The translations under genes and the position numbers were made by a program. A stretch of 64,000 nucleotides of DNA from Myrica gale (taxonomy: Eukaryota; Streptophyta; Magnoliopsida; Fagales; Myricaceae): the NCBI GenBank assembly GCA_963930655.1, contig OZ005619.1, positions 18,251,752 to 18,315,751 of the forward strand. Reading direction: 5' to 3'. Under the pieces are notes generated by a model. That model made no database searches and had not been told where the DNA came from. It saw only the letters and a list, made by a program, of their open reading frames with translations. This document shows, piece after piece, positions 55,773-64,000 of this stretch (its first letter is position 1; each line of letters begins with the position of its first letter).

Positions 55773-57884
55773 TCAGTGACTTGAGGGCTTCAGTCGCCAA
55801 ATAGCTCTCGAGGAACATGAGTTGGTGATTCTGACAACCTTTTGTTTGATCTTCCTCCCTTGTCTAGTGTCATTCTCTTGAGCACCCTCGCCTACTTTCC
55901 TTATGATATCAACCTTTACAATGTGGTGATCAGAAGTACCTTTAGATGAAACGACAGAGTATGAACCCGGAACAAACTTGTAAGGTGAATCCGGTGATGT
56001 CAAAACGTAATCTACCCTGGTTCCATACTTGCATGTCCCCTGCACATCTGTTCTATCAAAAAATTCACAACCAGCCAAAGTCCTTCAGGAAAACTGAGAA
56101 GAAATATTGTAGGGATAACTGCACAGAAGTCAGCTAGATTCACCTACTTTGGCCTTTGGCAAGTATGACCACCGGCTCACATTCCCCTGCAAAGTCTTTT
56201 GCATCTCTGTAGCCTTTGCCCTTCAAAAACTTCATCACGTCAACCTTTGGCGTGGGCTTTCCTATCTTCTCATAATACTGCAACACATACATATATATTG
56301 GCATATTGTCTTGATACCACAGGAATATGAGTTTCTTTTTTTTTCTTTTGTTAGAGGTGATGTTACCTTAACAATGTCTGTCCATCTTTCTGATGAGTAA
56401 TCTGATACATCGAGAGAATTCAGACCCCCTGCCAATATGTGGGGACAATCAGTTGAGTGTATTATTGCGTTCATCTGCTTCATCCTCCAGTTCTCATCTA
56501 AATGGTCAAGTTGGGTGCAATAGAAGTCAATTTCTCCACTCCATGGCACTTCAATTGTGACCTTTAGCACGTTTCTGAAGTAAACCATTAAAAGTAATCG
56601 AGTTAAAGGGTGCAGGGGTACTGCACCATCAGCTTTCCAGTTACAAATGACTCACTTTACTGCTGAATAAGCTGTGGGTTCTGCGAATCTGCATTCAAGA
56701 CGCTTATTTGATTCACATACAAGTCCTAGACTGGCATTATGGATAACTAATGTGTATATGCAGTATGCTTATCTTCTTATATTTCAAGAACTTATGGCAG
56801 TAGCCTTGTTTCTCAAATGCCAACAAGTTTTAGGACAGTTCAAATTGATGATTTTGATGGATTCCTAGCCTATGAGTAGAAAGCACAATAGCAGGTCATA
56901 ATTAAGGAAGTAATAGTGATAGAACTAGTCCAATTGTGCTTCAAAGTAAAATCACTCTGCTAGGCAGAGAAGAAATAGCAAGTACCTGAAATCATCATCA
57001 TTAGCAATCTTCTGGACTTTCCATCTCTTGATTGGCCATTTTGATAAGACCGCATTACCGTACTCTGGAGCCCAGCTCTCAGCAAACACATATCTCATCC
57101 CCAAGGCTCCTGCCAAATCAGATAGAGGGCCCATGCCTTTCCCTTCCTCTGCCTTCACATCTTGCAGGGCTAATATATCAGCATCCACCTCTCTGAGTAC
57201 TCCCAGGATGCTTCTGCCGCTACCCAATAAGTCATCATTTTGACTAATAATCATGCTGGAAGGAAAGCACACAGGAGACCTTACTGGAACTCCGCTTCTA
57301 TGGACTCTTCTAGCAGTCGTGTTTGATGATTCCTCTTTCTCATCTTCCACAGAACGAAGCAGCTTAGTATTTGCTAATGAGATTTCATTATCAGGAAGAT
57401 TAATAGAAACCTTTAACTTTAGCCTCTTAAGCTTCGTTTGCTTAGAGGCATGCTCAGGACTACTCAGGGTGGTGTGTATGGGAGATTGCTTCAGTATGCT
57501 CTTGGGACGAGTATTAATAGACTTTGTCTGTGAATCATGACATTTGAGCATGTGCTCTTCCTGCTCGTGATTGAATCTAGCTCGTTTCTCAGCCTTGGTA
57601 ACAGCAGGTGCCAGGGAGAACATGGCAACATTGAATGTGGCAGCTCGAATTGGCCTTTCAGACACAGAACGACCCAATTGGCCATTTATTTGAGTTGTAG
57701 ATTTCTTGGTGCCACCTTTAGACAGAAGCTTAGACTGAAATCTGCCAAGCCTCCTGATGATTAGTTTCGGCCTCGGGCGCTTCCATAACAGTCTCCGTAT
57801 CCGTGAGCAGAATTGCCGGAGTTTCCTTCTAAAGACACTAAATGAGTTAGATAAGTGATCATTACAGAACTGCCGAAGAACCAT
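55773..57884 (-). CDS. Endonuclease/exonuclease/phosphatase-fold protein (DNase I-like, At3g21530-like)
   Basis: The fold hydrolyses phosphodiesters or phosphomonoesters; the substrate of this plant group is not known to me. Minus-strand exons are 56986-57884, 56367-56574, 56144-56277 and 55773-56052, totalling 1521 bases and 506 residues. The first ATG is at 57884; an upstream in-frame GTG is not a likely start. A basic N-terminus (RRKLRQFC, KRPRPKLIIRR) precedes the fold. Fold motifs are RAATFNVAMFS, ILALQDVKAEEGKG, TQLDHLDENWRM, LAGGLNSLD and TSDHHIVKVDI. A long polar insert (about residues 105-225) separates the first two motifs. The third uses GGLN where many relatives have GDFN, so the usual aspartate is glycine; I believe this is shared by plant relatives. 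Exon 3 has two adjacent donors; the chosen one keeps the frame. Confidence 0.87.
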
Positions 57885-58963
57885 TTGTTTCGTATGAATT
57901 TCTACCACTCTACCACCACTGATATCTTGAGAATACCAAAGTAAGTTTAATTGGAGATTAGCTTTATGTTAGAGACGATGGTACTGGTGAAAAAGGAAGA
58001 AGGAAATGGTAGAGGGACAAACAAAGTTTCCACCTGCTCCAATTGCGGTGGACGTTGACAATGGCGCATGTTGTTGAGCTTTTCGCCAAAACACACCAAA
58101 GACACACCAACTGCTACCACAACCAGTGTCCAGTTAAGAAAGAGACAACAAGACTTCTGACTCTGATACTTGTTGAAAGTGATATGTAGAGCCTAAAAGA
58201 TAGATACTGCTTTAATGAACTTTTCTGAAGTAGGTCTAATAGAAGTGAATATACTAGTGTTCCATATTTTCGTTAAATGTTTTTACAGTCAACTGCCTTG
58301 GTAAATTTGATAGACATCTCGCGTGTAAGTTGGGGACTCAGGTTGATTGCCGTCTTGGAAAAGCTGATGACACCTAAGAGTTGGTTTTTTTAGGATCTCC
58401 GCATGTGGCTTACTTTTTCCTTCCGTTCCCCTGGATGCTTGTGGATGTTGAGTTCACCCAGGTCTTTTTCATGCAAACAAGTCAAAAAGGTAGGTGGAGA
58501 GAGAGAGGGACTGTTAAAATTATCTACATGCCACACGAAGCAACAACAGAATTACTAACTCGCCAAAGAAACACGAAAGGAAAACAACAATAGAAGAGTT
58601 TTCTTTTTTTCCCGATCAACAAGAGAGCATCAAGGAATCATCAAATCCTTTCTCACACCTGTCATAAAAAGAGGCAAAAGATAACATCATCCAACCCAAT
58701 AAACGTCCATACACAGCTATCGAAACAAAAATGATCAACATTCATCTAATTTCATCTGTGAAATGCCGACATCCCTCCTTCAAGAAGCTTCTCTCAATTG
58801 GTTAACTTACAACAACTTTCTCTAGCAATGGATTTTTATAATGTCACTGTTTATGCACGAGCTGTTTGTTTCTTTTTACAACAGCTGAGGCAGTGTAGAC
58901 CCACAACCCACATTGTGCTTAAGGTTTGATGATGCCGATTACATCATTAGCCAATCATCTCGA
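57885..58963. other. EEP upstream region and 3' flank of the SpoU gene
   Basis: The left part should contain the leader and promoter of the EEP gene. The right part, from about 58600, may be 3' untranslated sequence of the SpoU gene. A plus-strand frame at 58381-58593 has no family resemblance. Confidence 0.3.
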
Positions 58964-61007
58964 TCAATCATCGACAAACAAGGCATCCAGAAGGTTAGAG
59001 GCTGAATTGCTATGTCCATTCTCATCAAAGAAACCATTAGAAGCGTTTTCCCTTCTAGCTTTTCGCTCTTCAATTACAGCATCAGCTGTCTCTGCACAAT
59101 AATTTCGACTCACCTGTTTAACAGGTCTCTCAGCCACAACAAACTTGCTCCCCTCACGGGTTCTCTCTGGGAAACCTGCCCAAACTGAAGAAAATCATGT
59201 GCGAGACATTAGGAAAGTTCTGTTGGAAGGATCATATAATTTTTTTTTCTAACCAAAAACAATCGAAACCGAAATCTTTACTGCCACAATATGTACCACA
59301 TATATATAGTGGGAATTGACTTGATTTGAATGTGATACCGTCATGAATGCAAAAAAATTCTCCCTCTTTTATCCGAGGGAAAATTCTCTAGTTATTTTGG
59401 CATTACCTATTAGGAACTTCGATTTCCTTCCAATTAGAGGTCAAATAACAATTGAAAGACAGAACAGTGAGAAGTATGAATGTTAATGCAAACATGAGAA
59501 CTGAGCCAGGAGTGTTCTCGAAAATGCTCATAGATCACTGTCAGTTTCCGTTCCTCTTAATTACTTTCCAAAATTAGGTCCTATTCTATGCTTCTTGAAA
59601 TCTGATTCTAAGGGCCAGGGTCCTCAATATGATCCTCCTTTTTAGTTGGGCACAGTGCTTCTTAAAGTGTATATTTGCATGTCCTATGGGCTTATGGCAG
59701 TCTGCTTGTTTGAATCCACGTCCACAACCACATTCTTCATCCTGTTACTAGAGGGTTGAGGAGAAGATATCATTCGGGCTAAAACTCATTGGTTATCTGT
59801 CATACTTGTGCAACAATTGCATTTAAGCACAAAATCGATGCATACCCTAAGAAGGAATAATTATTTATTAAATGCTCTGATGATTGACAAGAAAGTTACC
59901 TCCAAAATGATGCAGTACTATAGAAGCTGCAACTGTAACATTCAACGAAGCAGTACCACACCCATATTGTTGGATATAAACAAAAAAGTCACATATTTCA
60001 CATTCTTTGGCAGAAAGTCCAGTTCCCTACGAGGTAAAAACAAAGACGCATCACAAAAAGTAGTTTAAAATCTGAATGATCACAACCGAAATCACATTTC
60101 TTTCTTTAACAGGAATACTGAATGAATTTGTCTAGGCAGCCCCAGTAGGACGTCTAACTTGTCACCTAGTTGGTCCCATGGATAACTAATTGACAATCCC
60201 ACATTCCAACTAGTTGATTCCTAAATTTGATGCAACCAACTATTCAAAAGGAGAGCTTCTATCCACTAGATTGGAGATATCAAGTCTAATTTGAACCTGA
60301 AAACCTACGGCAACGAGAGAGAAAGAAAAAAAAGGTTCTGCAGCAAAATAATAAAGATATCAACGAATCACTAGTGCTTATGCCTTCGAAATGATAACAG
60401 ACAAATTGACTTAGCACATTGTCAAAATGAAATGGTAAAGCAAATGAATTCAGACATCCATGCTACAGGGAAATTGAATAGAAACACCAAATCAATTGAG
60501 AAACCAATTTAGTAAATGTCCAGCACACGGAGGAAAGTACTCATGTAAAACCTTCAAAACCCACAAATGGGTGCTCGACAAAGCAGCTTGATCAGCAAGG
60601 ATGGAAATAATGTCGTACCTCGTTTCCGAGTAGAAAAGCAGTGCTTTTCTTGAAAGGATGCTGATTGACAGCCATAGCAGTATCTGTGATCTCCACCCCA
60701 CAAATATCACAATCTTTCTCCTGAAAGAAAAATACCCAGTTCAAGATTATAAGGTCGGAGACCAAAAGAAGTAAAATAAAGACTTTTTGAGTTAAGGAAC
60801 CTTTAGGAATTGGCGGGCTTCAGAGAGGGAGTGGAAGTGGCGGAAGCGGAGGTGGGAGGTGGAGCCGTGGCTGCCGAAGGCGTTGAAATCCCTGCGACCC
60901 ACTAGGATCACTTCGGAGACACCGAAGGCCGTGGCGCTCCGGGCCAGCGTGCCCACGTTGTGCCGTTTCGCTATGTTGTGCACCACAACATAGCACTCTA
61001 TGCTCAT
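58964..61007 (-). CDS. SpoU-family tRNA/rRNA 2'-O-methyltransferase (At4g15520-like)
   Basis: SpoU (SPOUT) enzymes transfer a methyl group from S-adenosylmethionine to a ribose 2'-OH of tRNA or rRNA. Minus-strand exons are 60801-61007, 60619-60720, 59900-60026 and 58964-59184, totalling 657 bases and 218 residues. Motif 1 is NVGTLARSATAFG (18-30) with the conserved Asn and Arg. Motif 2 is FLLGNEGTGL, split by intron 2. Motif 3 is IQQYGCGTASLNVTVAAS, where the usual IP is IQ. There is no transit peptide, so a cytosolic or nuclear location is likely. A polar C-terminal tail ends SNLLDALFVDD. The RNA target cannot be read from the sequence. Confidence 0.9.
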
Positions 61008-61984
61008 TTCTCTCTGCTATTTTTCCTTTCTGGAAGAGTGAATACAAGAGGGAGCTTGTGAGAGTGAAAGAGAGAGCTGATTAACTAGGATTTTGATTTT
61101 TTTGACGTTCTCTGGAGTCTGGCAGAGGAGAGAGCCAGAGAGCCAGAGCGCTCAGGTTTGGCCGCCTCCCATTACAGAACCACAAGTCTCTCCGACGTTA
61201 CATGAATGGTTAACGCCGTTTCTTAAAATGGTTATATTAAGACGAGTTTCACTCTTCCACCGTCGAAAATGGTTGAAACGAGTTTGTACCGTCGACAACG
61301 GTCGACACTAATATGCTACGTGCCTTCCGTGAAGAGTGCAAACAAAACGTCACCGGGGCGATTGCATGTTAGTTCTTACGTCGAGAGAGTCAACTTTAAA
61401 AGCGTTACAAAAAATAATTCCTGAGTCGCCTCGTCTGTGCGTCGAGTGTATCAATTTCACAATTCTCTTAATAACGGCGATTTACCAAGTCGTTGCTGAA
61501 AGAATTAATTAGGACGAGTTCCAAAACTGATACAAGTATAGGTTGGAACACCACAACCTGAAGAGTTCCATATTTGTGCAACATAGAAGCAACCTTATAC
61601 ATGTGGTTGGCATAGTTTCATGAGATCCATAGGTTACATGTACATGCTACGCCCAGCCAAGCAACCGTATTTGTACGGAATACGGGTTGCTTACAGTTAC
61701 ATATATCTCTTGGACGTAGACATAAATATATTCATCAACCCTATACAGAAGAATTATTATTCACAGAGGTTTCCCTGTCGATCATGGATCCCGATCCTGT
61801 CTTCCCTATAAGAGGATTTGTCCCTTCTTTTTCCATAGAATAATGTAGGTAGCATTCCCTTTTTTTTTTCTTTGCCTCCTTATTGAACACCAATGTAGTT
61901 ATTTTAAGTTCCTGTAAATGATATATGTATATACACTGCAGTAACAGCCAAAACTCAAATCGGGGATCAAAGTTGTTAAGCCTC
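61008..61984. other. SpoU promoter region and 3' flank of PPDK
   Basis: The SpoU leader and promoter occupy the left end; the 3' untranslated region of PPDK should occupy the right end. A weak tandem echo of GAGAGAGCCAGA lies near 61128-61150. No other gene is seen. Confidence 0.3.
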
Positions 61985-63366
61985 TCAAACAGCAACTTGA
62001 GCAGCTGCAAGCCTAGCAATCGGAACCCTGCCGATAAAAATTCAAATCAGGATCTTGTTCCAATTATGAAGCAGCATTTGAAATTTCAATGTACCATGAC
62101 AAGCCAACCTGAAGGGAGAACATGAAACATAGTCCAGTCCAACCTCTGCAAAGAAGGCAATGGAAGAAGGCTCCCCACCATGCTCTCCACATATTCCAAC
62201 CTGTTTATCACCATCATATATTAAGGTTGTGTTTGTGTTGTAAAATTTTTGTGTTGTTAAAATTTTAGGTATTGGGTTTAGTGAAAAAGCGAAGAGAGAG
62301 GTCATTTTTATATTTTTTTTGTAGTTAATAGTAATGATTTGATGGGGAGAGAGGGATTATATTGTAATATTTAATTGTGTTAAAATTTTAGAGGGGGTAA
62401 AATTTTGGTACGCAAACGCACCCTAAGTCGAGAAAAGTTGAACAAACAGGTTGATTATATGGCCCTGCCTGACAATAGGCCAATTCTACAGCTGTTTGCA
62501 TGGCATATTTTGTGAACTGGTTAAACCTGATCCAAGATGATAGGATTCCATGGAATCATTTCCACCTTTTGGGAGCAATGGATGCTGCAAGATGCAGCCC
62601 ATAATCCCTGACTGGTTGAGGTATCATCATAAAATGCGTGAACTTCAATCCGCAAGACAAAATTTGTCAATTAAGGACGAATTGAAGCTATGCTTGCTTG
62701 GCATGGTTGTGTCAACGGGATTGGCTAATTATTTTTGCAGCAATCATGACATGTTCTCTTTCTCAGATAAACCCAAATGCTCTTTCAAGTTTCAACATCG
62801 ACAATGCAAAACATTTCTATGTACTACAAAAGTACATGCACCCTAAAATAAAAAGTTGTCGTTTACCTTTAAGCTAGGCCTAGCTGCACGACCTCTTTCT
62901 GTGGCCATTTTTATGAGCTGACCAACACCTCTCTGATCAAGTACCTGCAAGTAACAGAGTAGGGCTGCGATTGTCAAGCAATCATGTTCACCTGTTCTCC
63001 CTTCCCTTCAATCTGGGACTTCTATCTCTTAGAAAGCATAACCTATCTTCAAAATAGCCTTTGGACTTGCATCAACTAAGACTAACCTCGAATGGATCAT
63101 TTTGCAGGATGCCCTGGGCAAGGTAAATAGGGAGAAACTTGCCAACATCATCTCTACTGTAACCAAAGGTCATCTGTGTGAGATCATTGGTCCCGAAGGA
63201 GAAGAACTCGGCTTCCTTTGCAATCTACAACCATTGATTAAAGGATGCGGGACATCAATTAGAAAAAAAAATGTCTCATATCTCCATCTAAGTTGAAATT
63301 TTTAATGGTTTGACAAGCCTCTAAAAAAGTTGCTTACGACCAAGAGAAAAACAAAACAAGGAAAAT

Positions 63367-63422
<56 letters not shown>

Positions 63423-64000
63423 GAAAAGATTAAAGTGTTTCCTTATAATGCTCTGTCAACAGCTATTATAGGTTCAAAGTCAGACAGTATTCACAGAAAC
63501 CTAAAAACGAATAGTTCAACTTAGATACCTCATCTGCAACCAGAGCTGCTCTAGGGATTTCAATCATGGTCCCCACCTTATAGTTCAAGGAGGACCCCAT
63601 CTCAGCGAACACCTTCTTCGCAACACTTCTTATCAAACTCACTTGATGTCCTAGTTCCTGCCATGTAAATATGTCAACCTTTTCTTTTACTTGAAATGGA
63701 ATTTGGATGCTTGAAACCTTGAACTAAGAAAATTTCTATCAATGTTAACCTTATGAGTATGATATCAAGACTGTTGAGAAGCATATCTAGAACTGCATGA
63801 ACTTTAATCACACTAACTCAGTTTCTGCTTCAAGTGACACACATATTCCAAGAAGAAAAAGAGATAAAGAGACAAAACAGGCTTTAGAATAAGCAGTGTA
63901 CATATGGTAGCTTCTTTCCCTCTCGTTTTAGGCATAGCAAATTAATTTTAACACAGATTAGAAAGGGAAAAGATTCATGCCTGAGGTGTTCCTATAAGGG
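61985..64000 (-). CDS. PPDK: Pyruvate, phosphate dikinase, C-terminal exons (partial)
   Basis: PPDK interconverts pyruvate, ATP and phosphate with phosphoenolpyruvate, AMP and diphosphate in plastids and cytosol. Only the last six exons are in the window (minus strand): 63981-64000 (partial), 63529-63657, 63087-63224, 62867-62944, 62109-62200 and 61985-62027. They encode the end of the PEP/pyruvate TIM-barrel domain: PLIGTPQ, then [48 protein letters not shown] and [13 protein letters not shown] with the catalytic cysteine, ending [13 protein letters not shown]. Exons join in frame. The intron after 63981 has a GC donor (CAG|GCATGA). A Tourist-like MITE and a (TA)n(GA)n microsatellite lie in introns. 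The rest of the gene continues past position 64000. Confidence 0.95.
62225..62423. mobile_element. Tourist-like MITE, GGTTGTGTTTG family, copy 4, in a PPDK intron
   Basis: A 199-base element begins GGTTGTGTTTG and ends CAAACGCACCC, with TAA on both sides (62222-62224 and 62424-62426). It starts only about 25 bases upstream of the acceptor of the exon at 62109-62200, on the gene's strand, so it may lie within or beside the branch-point region. Confidence 0.82.
63371..63422. repeat. (TA)n(GA)n compound microsatellite in a PPDK intron
   Basis: About fifteen TA units run directly into about ten to eleven GA units. It lies in the intron between exons 63529-63657 and 63087-63224 and should be length-variable. 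Confidence 0.92.

Noticed and set aside
57885..57908. Upstream start for the EEP gene
   Set aside because: The codon at 57908 is GTG. The first in-frame ATG is at 57884 and was used instead.

Overview
This is a plant nuclear genome window. The genes have many GT-AG introns, the intergenic DNA is AT-rich and full of MITEs, and both LTR and non-LTR retroelement remnants are present. Every protein I recognise has a clear flowering-plant family. Gene style and repeat content suggest a woody eudicot; I cannot name the species. From memory, neighbouring genes resemble three Arabidopsis neighbourhoods: NSH3 / P4H4 / RLCK VI (At5g18860-18910), AHP1 / DMP1 / EEP nuclease (At3g21510-21530) and SpoU methylase / PPDK / At4g15545 (At4g15520-15545). 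That is recollection, not a computed synteny.

Layout: 445-6384 (+) is a two-domain apoplastic nucleoside hydrolase (12 exons). It is followed by a broken three-exon copy (9115-10603) whose second exon carries a 600-bp solo LTR. 11670-13125 (-) is a histidine phosphotransfer protein (6 exons). 19320-22894 (-) is a prolyl 4-hydroxylase with a ShKT tail (7 exons). 23582-26683 (-) is a receptor-like cytoplasmic kinase (9 exons). 28398-31251 (-) is an At4g15545-type coiled-coil protein (9 exons). 38246-38842 (+) is a small intronless protein with a PNRC-like motif. 41-54 kb is a rearranged cluster of DUF679 membrane protein (DMP) genes. 55773-57884 (-) is an endonuclease/exonuclease/phosphatase-fold protein (4 exons), 58964-61007 (-) is a SpoU RNA 2'-O-methyltransferase (4 exons), and 61985-64000 (-) holds the last six exons of pyruvate, phosphate dikinase, which runs off the window. 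Exon coordinates were read by hand; the total length of each complete gene is a whole number of codons.

The most unusual part is 41-54 kb. It holds an intact DMP gene (50573-51196), a paralogue whose ATG and TATA box are both mutated (about 42056-42679), a promoter-only copy, and a C-terminal fragment (53376-53667). The promoter-only copy is cut at its TATA box (46155-46161) and joined to a 1.6-kb copy of part of the P4H gene in antisense orientation. The junction shows a 4-bp microhomology. A roughly 2-kb inverted duplication (42913-44889 and 47837-49870) flanks this chimera, and short pieces of the P4H segment appear as filler at its junctions. Each arm carries a copy of a 0.9-kb poly(A)-tailed, apparently non-coding retroelement. 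A third, independent copy lies at 15961-16969; two of the three insertions have clear target-site duplications.

Other repeats are a TRIM-like tandem LTR array with a covarying palindrome (52590-53374), hAT-like non-autonomous elements (14333-14736, 36633-36943, 45654-45999), four Tourist-like MITEs of one family, further MITE families, and a 0.4-kb foldback element (34921-35341). I saw no tRNA, rRNA or CRISPR array.
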